A stretch of DNA of 64,000 nucleotides, from the NCBI RefSeq assembly GCF_018219155.1, contig NZ_CP056123.1:4574680-4638679 (forward strand), given 5' to 3'. This stretch comes from Moritella sp. 24 (GTDB taxonomy: Bacteria; Pseudomonadota; Gammaproteobacteria; Enterobacterales; Moritellaceae). Position 1 is the first letter of the stretch. Each line of letters opens with the position of its first letter. The notes under the pieces are model-generated. The model saw nothing but the letters and a program-made list of their open reading frames with translations. It did not search any database and was not told where the DNA came from. Positions 53,272 through 63,737 of the stretch are shown in pieces. A program made the position numbers and the translations under genes.

Positions 53272-55155
53272 TTATTTATTTAGTAGGTTTTGCTTTTTCA
53301 AGTAAATTAATAGAATTGAGATTGCCGCAGGTGTGATACCTGAAATTCGAGATGCCATGCCAATTGTTTCAGGTTTAACTTCAACTAATTTAGCCACAGC
53401 TTCGTTAGAAAGGCCTTTAATTTTTGCGTAATCTAAGTCTGTTGGTAACGTCGTGTTTTCATGACGTCGTTGCTTTTCAATTTCCGCTTTCTGACGATTA
53501 ATGTAACCTTCATACTTAATAGTAATCTCAACTTGTTCCGCTGCAGATTCATGTTCTAGCTTCGGACCTAACTCTTCGATCGTCATTAATTCGTTATAAG
53601 TCACTTCAGGACGACGAACAAGATCTTCTAAAGTATGTTCACGAGATAATGGTTTTGCTAGCAATGCATTGATCTTATCTGCAAAGTCTTTATTTGGATT
53701 GATCCACGTAGAACGTAAACGCTGCTGTTCTAGTTCGATCGCTTCCATCTTCTCGTTAAACACCTGCCAGCGATGATCATCAACTAAGCCAAGTTCACGA
53801 CCTTGCTCTGTCAAACGTGCATCAGCATTATCTTCACGTAACAATAAACGATATTCAGCACGGCTAGTAAACATGCGGTACGGTTCTTTAGTACCTAGCG
53901 TTGCAAGATCGTCGATCAACACACCCAAATAGGCTTGATCACGACGTGGGTTCCATGTGTCTTCATCACGTGCTGTACGAGCAGCATTTAAACCAGCAAG
54001 TAAACCTTGTGCAGCAGCTTCTTCATAACCCGTTGTGCCATTGATTTGACCCGCAAAGAATAAACCTTCAATAAATTTACTCTCTAACGTTAACTTAAGA
54101 TCGCGGGGATCAAAGTAGTCGTATTCGATCGCGTAACCAGGACGAGTGATATGCGCATTCTCTAAACCACGGATCGAACGTACAAGATCAACTTGAACGT
54201 CGTACGGTAAGCTTGTTGAAATACCGTTAGGATATACTTCGTGCGTCGTTAAACCTTCAGGCTCAATAAATATTTGATGTGAATCTTTATCGGCAAAACG
54301 AGTGATCTTATCTTCGATCGACGGACAATAGCGTGGACCAATACCTTCGATCACACCTGTATACATAGGGCTACGATCCATACCGTTACGGATCACGTTA
54401 TGTGTGTTCGTATTGGTGTGAGTAATAAAACAAGGTGTTTGTTGTGGATGATCTTTACGGCTACCTACAAAAGAAAATACAGGCGTGATTTCATCACCAT
54501 GCTGCGTTTCCATTACAGAGAAATCGATCGTGCGACCATCAATACGTGGTGGCGTACCAGTTTTCAAACGATCAGTACGTATAGGTAACTCACGTAAACG
54601 AGCTGCTAATGAAACAGATGCTGGATCACCAGCACGACCGCCTGCATAGTTTTGCAAACCGATGTGGATAAGTCCATCAAGGAATGTACCTACCGTTAAT
54701 ACAACTGATTTTGCTCTAAATGTAAGACCAGCTTGAGTAACAACACCTACAACACGATCGTTCTCAACGATAAGATCATCAACTGATTGCTGAAATATAG
54801 TTAAGTTTGGCTGGTTTTCAAGTTTCTGACGTACTGCAGATTTATATAATAATCGATCCGCTTGAGCACGAGTAGCTCGAACAGCAGGGCCTTTGCTTGA
54901 ATTTAATGTTCTAAATTGAATACCACCAAGGTCAGTTGCTTGACCCATGATACCGCCAAGTGCATCAATTTCTTTAACCAGATGGCCTTTACCAATACCA
55001 CCGATTGCTGGATTGCATGACATATGCCCTAGCGTATCGATGTTATGGGTTAATAATAATGTGCTTCTTCCCATGCGAGCAGCAGCTGCAGCAGCTTCAG
55101 TGCCAGCATGTCCGCCACCTACGACGATAACTTCAAATTGTTCATGGTATGCCAT
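53272..55155 (-). CDS. mnmG: tRNA uridine-5-carboxymethylaminomethyl modification enzyme MnmG (GidA)
   Basis: 627 residues (E. coli 629). FAD-binding GGGHAG at 13-18, the CNPAIGG and [12 protein letters not shown] motifs, and the C-terminal helical domain that binds MnmE. With MnmE it modifies the wobble uridine of several tRNAs. It starts next to oriC and is transcribed away from it, as in E. coli. MnmE is encoded a few kb away in this window. Confidence 0.97.
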   Translation of the reverse strand: MAYHEQFEVIVVGGGHAGTEAAAAAARMGRSTLLLTHNIDTLGHMSCNPAIGGIGKGHLVKEIDALGGIMGQATDLGGIQFRTLNSSKGPAVRATRAQADRLLYKSAVRQKLENQPNLTIFQQSVDDLIVENDRVVGVVTQAGLTFRAKSVVLTVGTFLDGLIHIGLQNYAGGRAGDPASVSLAARLRELPIRTDRLKTGTPPRIDGRTIDFSVMETQHGDEITPVFSFVGSRKDHPQQTPCFITHTNTNTHNVIRNGMDRSPMYTGVIEGIGPRYCPSIEDKITRFADKDSHQIFIEPEGLTTHEVYPNGISTSLPYDVQVDLVRSIRGLENAHITRPGYAIEYDYFDPRDLKLTLESKFIEGLFFAGQINGTTGYEEAAAQGLLAGLNAARTARDEDTWNPRRDQAYLGVLIDDLATLGTKEPYRMFTSRAEYRLLLREDNADARLTEQGRELGLVDDHRWQVFNEKMEAIELEQQRLRSTWINPNKDFADKINALLAKPLSREHTLEDLVRRPEVTYNELMTIEELGPKLEHESAAEQVEITIKYEGYINRQKAEIEKQRRHENTTLPTDLDYAKIKGLSNEAVAKLVEVKPETIGMASRISGITPAAISILLIYLKKQNLLNK

Positions 55156-55227
55156 GTATCACCTCGGTTTTATTTGGCGGAAATATTCAGAGCGGCACAG
55201 TTTACGGTTTTCTCTAACAGATGCAAA

Positions 55228-55311
55228 TGATCTTAAATATTTTTTTATTTAGATCTAACTGTTGATCTTTAGATCTTAAAAGAGATCTTATTAGATCTAT
55301 TATTAAGATCG
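55228..55311. other. oriC DNA unwinding element
   Basis: AT-rich 13-mer-like repeats, each starting GATCT (around 55228, 55251, 55264, 55271, 55283, 55293), next to mnmG. Confidence 0.8.
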
Positions 55312-55319
55312 CCTTGTTC

Positions 55320-55328
55320 TGTTGATAA
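55320..55328 (+). promoter_or_regulatory. DnaA box (R1 position)
   Basis: TGTTGATAA, one base from the consensus TGTGGATAA, beside the unwinding element. Confidence 0.7.
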
Positions 55329-55425
55329 CTCACTTTGATCTAGCAAGATCAGTTATTTAGGTGCGATCACTTGCTGTTAGTAAGGGTTGTGCTTGTTACG
55401 TATAAGTTGGGTGTAAATAGCCGAG

Positions 55426-55434
55426 TTATACACA
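55426..55434 (-). promoter_or_regulatory. DnaA box (R2 position)
   Basis: TTATACACA, identical to the E. coli R2 box. Confidence 0.85.
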
Positions 55435-55499
55435 GGGTCTGAAAGCCTTGATTTATTCTACAAGGATAACTATAGGTTGATCACAAGAAAGATCCATAG

Positions 55500-55508
55500 T
55501 TATCCACA
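55500..55508 (-). promoter_or_regulatory. DnaA box (R4 position)
   Basis: TTATCCACA, the perfect consensus, 36 bp from the mioC stop. Confidence 0.92.
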
Positions 55509-55543
55509 GAAAATAAAAATAAAAAAATGCGATCATGGTCATA

Positions 55544-55993
55544 TTATAGCCAATTTTGAGACCATTCTGGATACCAAATATCGATCATGTCTTCAGGGAT
55601 CGGCGTTTCTAATGTGCATATCTCGAGTGTGATCGCTACTTTTTCTGCCTTAAGTTTTGCTAGTTGACGATCGATCATATGTCCAGCATTACAAAATTGA
55701 TCATAAGATTTGGAGCCTAGGGCGATCACGCTGTATTTTACGTTGCTTAAATCAGGGCTGTTTTGTTCGAGCTGCTGTGTGAATGGAAGTATGTTTTCTG
55801 GAAAATCGCCAGCCCCGTGGGTCGCTGTACAGATGATCCAAGGGTTATTTTTGTTGATCGGCAAGTCTGTTAACTTAGGATCGAGGTGTATGTTGGTCTT
55901 AAAACCTTGCTCTACAAGTTTTTCAACTAAATGATCCGCTACGTATTCAGCTGATCCCAAGGTAGTACCGACAATAATTTCAAATGTATACAT
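55544..55993 (-). CDS. mioC: Flavodoxin-like protein MioC
   Basis: 149 residues (E. coli 147). FMN phosphate loop GTTLGSAEYVAD at the N-terminus and the CTATHGAGDFPEN flavin-contact loop. A short-chain flavodoxin linked to biotin synthase electron supply in E. coli. Transcription runs toward oriC, as in E. coli, where it can affect initiation. Confidence 0.95.
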   Translation of the reverse strand: MYTFEIIVGTTLGSAEYVADHLVEKLVEQGFKTNIHLDPKLTDLPINKNNPWIICTATHGAGDFPENILPFTQQLEQNSPDLSNVKYSVIALGSKSYDQFCNAGHMIDRQLAKLKAEKVAITLEICTLETPIPEDMIDIWYPEWSQNWL

Positions 55994-56083
55994 GATTTCC
56001 TCTTATTAAATGGTTTATTATTTTATTTTTACGGTAATATATCGTAATTCTAACTATTTTCTTTATAGCTTATTAAGGTGTTT

Positions 56084-57121
56084 ATGGCTTCAATTTTTCA
56101 ACGTTTGTGTAATGTATTTAGTAAGCCTAAAGTAACGAAACAAACGACGATCTCCACACCCAAACCTGTTATTAATAGAATTGCTACAGCTCCAGTGAGT
56201 ATACCTGATGTCGGTTTAAGGGATGAGATAATTGACACTAGCTCATTGTTTTACGATCTACTTTTCAATAATCAAGATGTAAATGCTGAATCTAATGCTG
56301 GGTTGAACCCGCTAGAAAAAAGTATTTTACTGAAAGTTGAGGCGAGTATTGGGCGACCAAAAAGTATTGCATTGAATGTGGTTCGATTACCGGAGGTGTT
56401 GCATAAGGTATCGAACTTAATTGACAGTGATAGTTACACTGCGGAACAACTCGCTGAATTGATCTCTCGGGACCCAGTACTTGCTGCTGATGTTATTAAG
56501 CTTGTTAATTCTGCTGGGTATCAATTAGGTGGGCAAGAGGTGACTAGCTTACAGGAAGCTGTTGTTCGTTTAGGCGGATTACAAATTAAGTCGATAGTAT
56601 TAACGATCGTGATGCAAAATATGACCGATATAAAACCGATTTACTTTAAATTGTTTGGTCAGCATTTATGGCAACATTCGTTAAGCACTGCCTTGTGGGC
56701 AAAAAAGTTAGCGAAGAGTAGGGGAGAGGATCCTGATTTAGCTTATTTTTTAGGGTTGATTCATGATGTGGGTAAGATTGCGCTGTTTAAATTAATTGTG
56801 GATGAAATGAATATAAGCGACCCGCAATTCAGACCAAACTCGAAGCTATTTCGTCAGATGATGACGAAACACTCTTTACGATTGTCGACTCTTATCGCTC
56901 AGTCTTGGTTGCTTCCAGGCTCAGTGGTTAAAGCACTACATGAGCAAGTTAATAATACGGCGACAGTTGAGCATACAGGCCCTGGAAAGGTACTGGAAGA
57001 TGCTAATTTATATAGCGAGATACATTTATTACTCGAAAAGCAGCTTATTTCACTACAGCAGGCGAGTGAGTTTTGCCGTGAGCATGATTTAGATATCGAT
57101 GCTTGTATTGCGGGTGTTTAA
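56084..57121 (+). CDS. HDOD-domain protein
   Basis: 345 residues. A charged linker of about 90 residues, then an HDOD domain (about 97-300): LPEVLHKVSNLI, SRDPVLAADVIKLVNSAGY, AVVRLGGLQIKS and HDVGKIALFK. The HD pair is at 227-228, but most HDOD proteins lack confirmed phosphohydrolase activity and act in signalling. No other domain is seen. The ATG at 56084 has AAGG upstream. It diverges from mioC and faces mnmE. Confidence 0.88.
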   Translation: MASIFQRLCNVFSKPKVTKQTTISTPKPVINRIATAPVSIPDVGLRDEIIDTSSLFYDLLFNNQDVNAESNAGLNPLEKSILLKVEASIGRPKSIALNVVRLPEVLHKVSNLIDSDSYTAEQLAELISRDPVLAADVIKLVNSAGYQLGGQEVTSLQEAVVRLGGLQIKSIVLTIVMQNMTDIKPIYFKLFGQHLWQHSLSTALWAKKLAKSRGEDPDLAYFLGLIHDVGKIALFKLIVDEMNISDPQFRPNSKLFRQMMTKHSLRLSTLIAQSWLLPGSVVKALHEQVNNTATVEHTGPGKVLEDANLYSEIHLLLEKQLISLQQASEFCREHDLDIDACIAGV

Positions 57122-57352
57122 CTTCAATATTAGCACCTAGTCTACGAGGCTTATTTACTTATAATTAGCTCTTTCTTAGATGGCTGAACACGCTCGTTTA
57201 GACCTTGAAATAGTTATCATTTAGTCATGCTAAGTTGTGGGTAACTCTGTGGATGGGTTTGTAATCAGGATTTTATTTAATCGTTGCGTAAGTATATTAA
57301 ATGTGGCAATTATGATCTTAACTCTCTGATGCACTAAGGGAGTCGTTGCTGC

Positions 57353-57388
57353 TATTTAAGATGATCCCAGTTAGGATCATCTTAAATA
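57353..57388. terminator. Hairpin between the HDOD gene and mnmE
   Basis: A perfect 15-bp stem TATTTAAGATGATCC and its complement around CAGTTA, 12 bp past mnmE. The T-run is short, so efficiency is uncertain. It contains paired GATC sites. Confidence 0.6.
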
Positions 57389-57399
57389 ATGTTAGAAGA

Positions 57400-58764
57400 T
57401 TACTTGCCGATACAGAATGATGTAAAGATACGACCAAGAAGATCATCTGAGGTGAATTCACCTGTAATCTCTGATAATTGATCTTGTGCTAAGCGCAGTT
57501 CCTCTGCAAGCAGCTCTCCAGCCATGTAAACCTCTAGTTGATGCTTACCTATCTGCAGGTGCTCATCGGCCTTTTCAATTGCATCTAAATGGCGACGACG
57601 GGCAATAAAGCCACCTTCTGTACTGCTTTGATAACCCATGCACTCTTTCAAGTGGTCCTTCAATTCATCTAAGCCGAGATTTTCTTTTGCTGATATTTTA
57701 AAAACAGCATGGCCTTGATCTTCACCTTTCGTTAACGTCTCTCCGGTTAGATCCATCTTATTTCTGATGACTGTCAGTCCGATCGACGCTGGAAGACGAT
57801 CAATAAAGTCTGGCCATATTTCGGCAGGATCCGTTGCATCAGTTGTTGTTCCATCAACCATGAAGAGTACTTGATCCGCATTGTTGATCTCTTCCCAAGC
57901 TCGTTCAATACCAATTTGCTCTACACGATCCGGACTTTCTCGTAGACCGGCTGTATCAATAATATGTAGCGGCATGCCGTCTATGTGAATATGCTCGCGT
58001 AGTACATCACGTGTTGTACCAGCTATGTCTGTCACAATCGCAGACTCTTTACCTGCTAATGCGTTTAATAAGCTTGATTTACCGGCGTTAGGACGACCAG
58101 CAATAACGACTTTCATACCCTCTCGAATAATGGCACCTTGCTTCGCTTCTTTTTGAACTGCGGTTAGGTTGTCCATAATTTTGTAGAGTGCTTGGGCTAT
58201 TTTACCATCGGCAAGAAAATCGACTTCTTCTTCTGGGAAATCAATGGCTGCTTCAACATAAATACGTAAGTGAATTAAACTTTCTGTCAGCGTATTAATT
58301 TTTTTTGAAAACTCACCTTGTAATGAATTCATTGCTGATTTAACTGCACGTTCAGATGTTGCATCAATAAGATCGGCAATTGCTTCTGCTTGGGTTAAAT
58401 CCATTTTGTCATTCAGAAATGCACGCTCAGAGAATTCACCAGGGCGAGCCATTCTAATGCCATCAATTTTTAAGATACGTCGCATTAACATATCCATGAT
58501 CACTGGACCACCGTGACCTTGTAATTCTAAAACGTCTTCACCGGTAAATGAATTCGGCGCTTTGAACAAGATAGCGATACCTTGGTCAATAGTCTGTTGC
58601 TCTTCATCCAGGAAAGATAAGTAATCGGCTTTACGCACGGTTGGTATTTTATTTAAAATTGTTTGTGCGACTAACTCTGTTTTTGGTCCAGAGATACGAA
58701 TAATACCAACACCACCTCGTCCTGGCGGTGTGGCTTGTGCAATGATAGTTTCATTAGTTAGCAT
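57400..58764 (-). CDS. mnmE: tRNA modification GTPase MnmE (TrmE)
   Basis: 454 residues, as in E. coli. N-terminal tetrahydrofolate-binding domain starting [20 protein letters not shown], a helical domain, and an inserted G domain with [19 protein letters not shown] and DTAGLRE. It ends with the obligate CIGK motif. Works with MnmG on wobble uridines. Confidence 0.97.
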   Translation of the reverse strand: MLTNETIIAQATPPGRGGVGIIRISGPKTELVAQTILNKIPTVRKADYLSFLDEEQQTIDQGIAILFKAPNSFTGEDVLELQGHGGPVIMDMLMRRILKIDGIRMARPGEFSERAFLNDKMDLTQAEAIADLIDATSERAVKSAMNSLQGEFSKKINTLTESLIHLRIYVEAAIDFPEEEVDFLADGKIAQALYKIMDNLTAVQKEAKQGAIIREGMKVVIAGRPNAGKSSLLNALAGKESAIVTDIAGTTRDVLREHIHIDGMPLHIIDTAGLRESPDRVEQIGIERAWEEINNADQVLFMVDGTTTDATDPAEIWPDFIDRLPASIGLTVIRNKMDLTGETLTKGEDQGHAVFKISAKENLGLDELKDHLKECMGYQSSTEGGFIARRRHLDAIEKADEHLQIGKHQLEVYMAGELLAEELRLAQDQLSEITGEFTSDDLLGRIFTSFCIGK

Positions 58765-58797
58765 GTGATTACCCGAAGATAGTAGGTTTTTGATATG

Positions 58798-58823
58798 AAA
58801 AAAGGCGGCACAAGTGCCGCCTT
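58798..58823 (-). terminator. Terminator after yidC
   Basis: AAGGCGGCAC/GTGCCGCCTT with a run of six T on the minus strand. It lies between yidC and mnmE. Confidence 0.9.
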
Positions 58824-58839
58824 GATAAGATTAGCAAGC

Positions 58840-60483
58840 TTATTTCTTACTATGCAAACCTTGTTTTTCCAGTGCACGGAAAATAATAGTTTGTTGGATA
58901 ATTGTAACTACGTTACTCATTAACCAGTATAGAACTAGACCAGCAGGGAACCACAAGAAGAAGAAAGTAAACATAACAGGCATAAACTGCATTACTTTCT
59001 GTTGCATTGGATCCTGAACTTGTGTCGGAGACATTTTCTGAATCATGTACATAGTAACACCCATTAATAGCGGTAATACGTAGTACGGGTCTTGTGCTGA
59101 TAAATCGTTAATCCATAATGCGAATGGTGCGTGACGTAATTCCACACTTTCCATTAATGCCCAGTATAGCGAGATGAAAATCGGCATTTGGATGATCATT
59201 GGGAAACAGCCACCTAATGGATTAACTTTCTCTTCTTTATACAATGCCATCATTGATTGCGACATTTTTTGACGGTCATCACCGTGTTTTTCACGTAATG
59301 CAGTCAGTTTAGGCTGTAGTAAACGCATTTTTGCCATTGATGTGTATTGCGCTTTAGTTAGCGGATACATCAAACCACGCACGGTAAACGTGATCATGAT
59401 TACAGCAATACCCCAGTTACCCACTAAACCATGGAAGAACTGTAGTAATTTAAATAGCGGCTGTGCAATGAACCATAACCAGCTGTAATCAACTGTTAGG
59501 TCAAGACCTTCAACTAATTCGCCCATCTCATCTTGTAATTTTGGACCAACCCAAAGTTTCGCAGAGATAGTTGTTTCGCTGTTCGGTGCAATCGCTTCAA
59601 CAGGTTGTTTGAAACCGATAATCGCTTGACCTTGTGTAAAGTCAGTGCGACCAATGTTCAAACTGTAGAAGTGGTTTTGGCTATTACCAGGGATCCAAGC
59701 GGATACAAAGTAATGCTGTAACATGCCAACCCAACCTGCCGTAGTAGTGCGGCTTAGGTTTGCATCACTGATATCACTGAAATCGTATTTTTCATAACGT
59801 TTATCAGTTGTACCCAGTGCTGCACCACGGTAAGCCTGCATCATCATGCTGCTACCAGTGTCTTCTGACAAATCAATGTTTTGCTTTAATTGACCGTACA
59901 TTTGAACTGATATTACATTAGCTGATTGGTTATTAATTTTATAGCTAACTTCAATGTCATAGCTGCCACGTGTCAGAGTGAATACTTTCGTAAACTGAAC
60001 ACCGTTTGCATCTGTATATGAAAGCGGGATACTTAACGTATCACCTGAGATAGAGAAGCTTTCTGCAGTTGTCGTGTATTGTGGACGGCCATTTGCATTT
60101 GCATCAGGACCATTTGCGCCAATAAGACCACTTTGTGCGATATACACATTCGTTGCGTCATTTTGTAATAATGTGAAACGCTCTTCAGCATCCAATTCTG
60201 TCGCATGCTCAAGTAAATCTGCACGAACGATATCACCACCTAATGTGTCGATAGTCAGTTCAAGTACATCAGAGCTGATAGTAATCAAGTTATTTGATTG
60301 CTCAGAATTCGGAGCGTCAGTTGTTGCGTCACTGCCTGCTGGTACATCGCCAGTTAAACCATTTGTGATCGCTTGAGTCGTTGTTTGTACTGCAACCGGG
60401 TTGTCTTTATTTTGCCACTCGGTGAATAGCAAAAAGCTGACAAACAATAATCCGATGACAAGTAAATTACGTTGGGATTCCAT
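58840..60483 (-). CDS. yidC: Membrane protein insertase YidC
   Basis: 547 residues (E. coli 548). N-terminal membrane anchor (about 6-21), a large periplasmic beta domain, and the C-terminal insertase core with five helices from about 345 ([20 protein letters not shown] onward, conserved [19 protein letters not shown]). It inserts Fo subunit c among others, a functional link to the atp genes of this window. It ends KKQ-like basic tail, here [10 protein letters not shown]. Confidence 0.97.
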   Translation of the reverse strand: MESQRNLLVIGLLFVSFLLFTEWQNKDNPVAVQTTTQAITNGLTGDVPAGSDATTDAPNSEQSNNLITISSDVLELTIDTLGGDIVRADLLEHATELDAEERFTLLQNDATNVYIAQSGLIGANGPDANANGRPQYTTTAESFSISGDTLSIPLSYTDANGVQFTKVFTLTRGSYDIEVSYKINNQSANVISVQMYGQLKQNIDLSEDTGSSMMMQAYRGAALGTTDKRYEKYDFSDISDANLSRTTTAGWVGMLQHYFVSAWIPGNSQNHFYSLNIGRTDFTQGQAIIGFKQPVEAIAPNSETTISAKLWVGPKLQDEMGELVEGLDLTVDYSWLWFIAQPLFKLLQFFHGLVGNWGIAVIMITFTVRGLMYPLTKAQYTSMAKMRLLQPKLTALREKHGDDRQKMSQSMMALYKEEKVNPLGGCFPMIIQMPIFISLYWALMESVELRHAPFALWINDLSAQDPYYVLPLLMGVTMYMIQKMSPTQVQDPMQQKVMQFMPVMFTFFFLWFPAGLVLYWLMSNVVTIIQQTIIFRALEKQGLHSKK

Positions 60484-60490
60484 AATCTAA

Positions 60491-60742
60491 TTAATCTCTT
60501 TGTTTGGGTTCTGGTACAGGATCGTAACCATGTTTATTACTAAAAGGATGACATATTAATAGACGTTTGGCTGTGAGCCAACAACCTTTTGTAAATCCGT
60601 GGAGTTTTATTGATTCTATCGCATATTGGGAACACGTAGGAGTGAAGCGACAGCGAGGGCCAATTATTGGACTAATAAATAATTGGTAACCTCGTATTAA
60701 TTTGGTGCCTAACCATTGCAACGGCGACAAAGTTTGCGCCAT
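60491..60742 (-). CDS. yidD: Membrane protein insertion efficiency factor YidD
   Basis: 83 residues; [23 protein letters not shown] carries the conserved cysteines. It helps YidC-dependent insertion. It overlaps the 3' end of rnpA by 34 bp and is 7 bp before yidC, so rnpA-yidD-yidC are tightly coupled. Confidence 0.95.
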   Translation of the reverse strand: MAQTLSPLQWLGTKLIRGYQLFISPIIGPRCRFTPTCSQYAIESIKLHGFTKGCWLTAKRLLICHPFSNKHGYDPVPEPKQRD

Positions 60743-61065
60743 AACTTCTCCAATAATGCATCGATTTCTGCATTTTCCAAGTTTGCAATACCAGATTTAG
60801 CGATAACCACGATATCAACATTGGGAAAATCATGATGGCGTGTCCGAAAACTTTCTCTAATTAGACGCTTAACTCGGTTACGGCCGACAGCAAGTTTAAT
60901 TGCTTTTTTAGGTACAGCTAAACCAAGACGAGTATGTCCAAGTGAGTTATTTTTGGCAAGTATAGTTATATGAGGTGAGGCTGATCGCACAGGGTCTGCG
61001 AATACGTTTTTGAAGTGTTCGGGAGTTAACAAACGTAACTCCCGAGGAAAGCTCTTATCTATCAC
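60709..61065 (-). CDS. rnpA: Ribonuclease P protein component
   Basis: 118 residues; [13 protein letters not shown] start and the RNR motif [13 protein letters not shown]. Binds the catalytic M1 RNA and aids tRNA 5' processing. The start is a GTG at 61065, as in E. coli. It is 9 bp after rpmH. Confidence 0.95.
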   Translation of the reverse strand: MIDKSFPRELRLLTPEHFKNVFADPVRSASPHITILAKNNSLGHTRLGLAVPKKAIKLAVGRNRVKRLIRESFRTRHHDFPNVDIVVIAKSGIANLENAEIDALLEKLWRKLCRRCNG

Positions 61066-61074
61066 GTCTGATAA

Positions 61075-61209
61075 TTAAGCGCTTAAAGACTTACGACCTT
61101 TTGCACGGCGACGTGCAAGAACCTTACGGCCACCTACAGTTGCTTTGCGTGCGCGGAAACCGTGTGAACGTTTACGCTTAAGGTTACTTGGTTGAAAAGT
61201 ACGTTTCAT
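61075..61209 (-). CDS. rpmH: 50S ribosomal protein L34
   Basis: 44 residues, very basic: [14 protein letters not shown] at the start, [19 protein letters not shown] in the middle and SLSA at the end, the full L34 signature. It heads the rpmH-rnpA-yidD-yidC cluster. Confidence 0.97.
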   Translation of the reverse strand: MKRTFQPSNLKRKRSHGFRARKATVGGRKVLARRRAKGRKSLSA

Positions 61210-61582
61210 AGCTTTATCCGTTATAAAATTAACTGTACAGTTATGTTGAGTCAGTCAAGAAATAATGACCGGTCGTCAACTTGACTAACACAAAAAGAGG
61301 CGGAATTTTAATCATTGTTGTAAAACAAGTCAATAATTAATCAATATTCGCCTCGTGAAAATAGCAATATCTTACTTCAATTCGATTATTTCGGCCGATT
61401 AATATGCGATTGGATACATGAAATAATGGGCTAAATTCCTATCTATACAGATAAAAATTATAATTCGGTTTAATAATTGCTGTTATTCCAATCTGATCAC
61501 AAGGGATCAAGCGGGGAATTATACAGGCTATTTACTAACTAACAAGTCAGCGCTGCTAATTTATCCACTTTATAGTGCCTGA
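61210..61582. other. Intergenic region upstream of rpmH
   Basis: 373 bp. The left part holds the rpmH promoter and leader. A near-consensus DnaA-like TTATCCACT is at 61561. No clear terminator for the transporter operon and no gene seen. Confidence 0.6.
61305..61333 (-). promoter_or_regulatory. Candidate rpmH promoter
   Basis: TTGACT (61328-61333), 17 bp, TAAAAT (61305-61310), about 95 bp above the rpmH ATG. Confidence 0.75.
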
Positions 61583-62317
61583 TTATTGATTTACTCGCTG
61601 TAAAAATCGACGAGTACGAGGATCTTGCGGGTTATTAAAGATCATATCCGCGGATCCTTGTTCAATAATCTGACCTTGATCCATAAAAATCACCCGGTCT
61701 GCGATTTCTTTTGCAAATTGCATTTCATGCGTGACAATCAGCATTGTTTGTTTCTGTGTTGCTAATTGGCGCATTAATCCGAGTACTTCACCGACCCATT
61801 CAGGGTCTAGTGCTGACGTCGGTTCATCAAATAAAATGACCTTACTTTGTGCAGCCATGGCGCGAGCGATGCCGATACGCTGCTGCTGACCGCCAGAAAG
61901 GGCAGATGGATAACTGTCTTTTTTATCAGCTAAACCAATACTATTTAGGATAGTAAGTGCTTCTTGTTTAGCGATAGCAGGTGATTTACCTCTAACGATA
62001 ATCAAGCCTTCAGTAATATTTTCTAATGCTGTCTTATTAGCGAATAATGCATAATTTTGAAATACAAACGCTGTTTTTTTACGTAATTCTGTTATTTGTT
62101 TTTTTGTTGCCGTATTGGCATCAACAATTAAGTCATCAATTGTTATATTAGCTGTTGTAGGCTGTTCTAGAAAGTTTAGACAGCGTAAAAGTGTCGACTT
62201 TCCGGTACCAGAAGGACCAATGATAACGGTTGTCTCACCTTCTTTTATGCTTAAATCAATTTGGCGTAATACAATGTTGTCACCAAAATGTTTACTTAAA
62301 TTTTCCACTTTGATCAT
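61583..62317 (-). CDS. Polar amino acid ABC transporter, ATP-binding protein
   Basis: 244 residues. Walker [11 protein letters not shown]-loop FQNYALF, signature [16 protein letters not shown], Walker [15 protein letters not shown] and switch His in VTHEM. The EWVGEVL after Walker B is typical of the cystine/GlnQ subgroup. Last gene of a binding-protein, permease, ATPase operon, two bases after the permease. Confidence 0.94.
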   Translation of the reverse strand: MIKVENLSKHFGDNIVLRQIDLSIKEGETTVIIGPSGTGKSTLLRCLNFLEQPTTANITIDDLIVDANTATKKQITELRKKTAFVFQNYALFANKTALENITEGLIIVRGKSPAIAKQEALTILNSIGLADKKDSYPSALSGGQQQRIGIARAMAAQSKVILFDEPTSALDPEWVGEVLGLMRQLATQKQTMLIVTHEMQFAKEIADRVIFMDQGQIIEQGSADMIFNNPQDPRTRRFLQRVNQ

Positions 62318-62318
62318 G

Positions 62319-62984
62319 TTAATACGCCTTATTAAGGTAGCGTTCTAGCTGTGCTTGTATTTGGGTAAACACAAGTACTACAGCCCAATAAATCAGCGCA
62401 ACGGCAAGATAACTCTCGAAAAAGTAAAAACTTGATGAGGCTTCCATTTGGGTTTTTGCCATGATTTCGGTAACACCTAACGTAAATGCCAATGAAGTAC
62501 TTTTAATCATATCAATAAAGTAATTCATTAATGATGGCGTCGCGATACGTGCTGCTTGTGGCAAAATGATGCGGCGCATCGCTTGACTCGAGGTCATCCC
62601 TATACTGAGTGATGCTTCCATTTGTGACTTATCAACAGCCATGATTGCAGCGCGAATACTTTCTGCTTTGTAGGCGGCAAAATGTAGCGTTAAGCCAATC
62701 ACAGATGCGGTAAAGGCATCCATGTTAATGAGTATTGGAAATAGGCGAGGTAGGCCGTAATACAACAAAAACAACTGGACTAGAAGCGGGGTGCCACGGA
62801 AAAAAGAAATAAACAATATGGCAAGCTGATTAAGTACAGGTACTTTGAAGGTACGTACCACTGCTAAGCCGATTGCTAATATCAAGGCAAAGACGACACC
62901 GATAAGTGCCATCTGCATGGTTGTTCCCAAATACTTAAATAGTATTGGGAACAGGTTCAGCATGTATTCGAAATTAAATTGCAT
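62319..62984 (-). CDS. Polar amino acid ABC transporter, permease
   Basis: 221 residues of the HisM/GlnP type with about five membrane helices. The EAA loop reads [28 protein letters not shown]. It starts directly after the binding-protein stop. The dimeric pore; probably a homodimer as no second permease gene is present. Confidence 0.94.
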   Translation of the reverse strand: MQFNFEYMLNLFPILFKYLGTTMQMALIGVVFALILAIGLAVVRTFKVPVLNQLAILFISFFRGTPLLVQLFLLYYGLPRLFPILINMDAFTASVIGLTLHFAAYKAESIRAAIMAVDKSQMEASLSIGMTSSQAMRRIILPQAARIATPSLMNYFIDMIKSTSLAFTLGVTEIMAKTQMEASSSFYFFESYLAVALIYWAVVLVFTQIQAQLERYLNKAY

Positions 62985-63737
62985 TTATTTTACAGTGATA
63001 TCCGTTGAGAACCATTTTTCTGAAATTGTTGCAAGCGTCCCATCTGCACGCATGTTATCGAGTGTTGTATTTACTTTCAAACGCAGTGCTTCTTGTTTTT
63101 CTGTTTTCAAAAATGGCATTGCATTTTCGATTGTTTCAAACGTTGGGCCTGCTAGTTGCAACGGTAATGGTGATTTGTTGATTAATTCAAGTGATGATAA
63201 ACGATCCATCACAAATGCGTCTGTACGACCTAATGCTACATCACGTTCAATACCAGTGTCGTAAGTTTTAATCGTAATACTGTTATTGGTGTCGTATTTG
63301 CGTAATAAATCAGCAAAGTTTGAACCTAAATTCACACCTACAGTTTTGTTCGATAGGTCCTTAATACCATTAATTTCTTTGTTGCCTTTTTTTACGACAA
63401 CTTGTGCACCGTCATAAACGTAAGTTTGGCTAAATGAATATTTAGCTGTGCGTGCTGGTGTGATTGTTACTTGATTAGAAATTGTATCGATACGACCCGT
63501 TTCTAACATACCAAATAGACCAGAAAAATTAACAGTGATGAATTCAACTTTTGAGTCATTACGTTTCGCTATCTCTTTCCATAAATCGACTTCAAAGCCT
63601 TGTAGCTGATCGTTTTTTGAAAAAGTAAACGGAAAGTAGTTACCTGACATGCCGACTTTAATTGTTTCTTGCGCCTGTGCAAATGTGGTTAACGTTGAGC
63701 TTATAAGTACTGCTGCGGCTAATAATAGTTTTTTCAT
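62985..63737 (-). CDS. Polar amino acid ABC transporter, periplasmic binding protein
   Basis: 250 residues. Signal peptide MKKLLLAAAVLISS up to AQA at about 23, then a type 3 solute-binding fold with KVGMSGNYFPFTF, LQGFEVDLWKEIAKR and ISNQVTITPARTAKYSFS. The ATG at 63737 has AGGATGG upstream; an in-frame start 7 codons earlier would spoil the signal peptide. Cystine or another polar amino acid is the likely ligand (family inference). Confidence 0.93.
   Translation of the reverse strand: MKKLLLAAAVLISSTLTTFAQAQETIKVGMSGNYFPFTFSKNDQLQGFEVDLWKEIAKRNDSKVEFITVNFSGLFGMLETGRIDTISNQVTITPARTAKYSFSQTYVYDGAQVVVKKGNKEINGIKDLSNKTVGVNLGSNFADLLRKYDTNNSITIKTYDTGIERDVALGRTDAFVMDRLSSLELINKSPLPLQLAGPTFETIENAMPFLKTEKQEALRLKVNTTLDNMRADGTLATISEKWFSTDITVK

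Larger units (their letters stand above)
55195..55540. other. Chromosomal replication origin oriC
   Basis: Between mnmG and mioC, the same place and orientation as E. coli oriC. It holds an AT-rich unwinding region on the mnmG side, DnaA boxes toward mioC and 13 GATC (Dam/SeqA) sites within about 310 bp. The string AGGATAACTATAGGTTGATC closely parallels the E. coli right-hand half. Confidence 0.93.
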
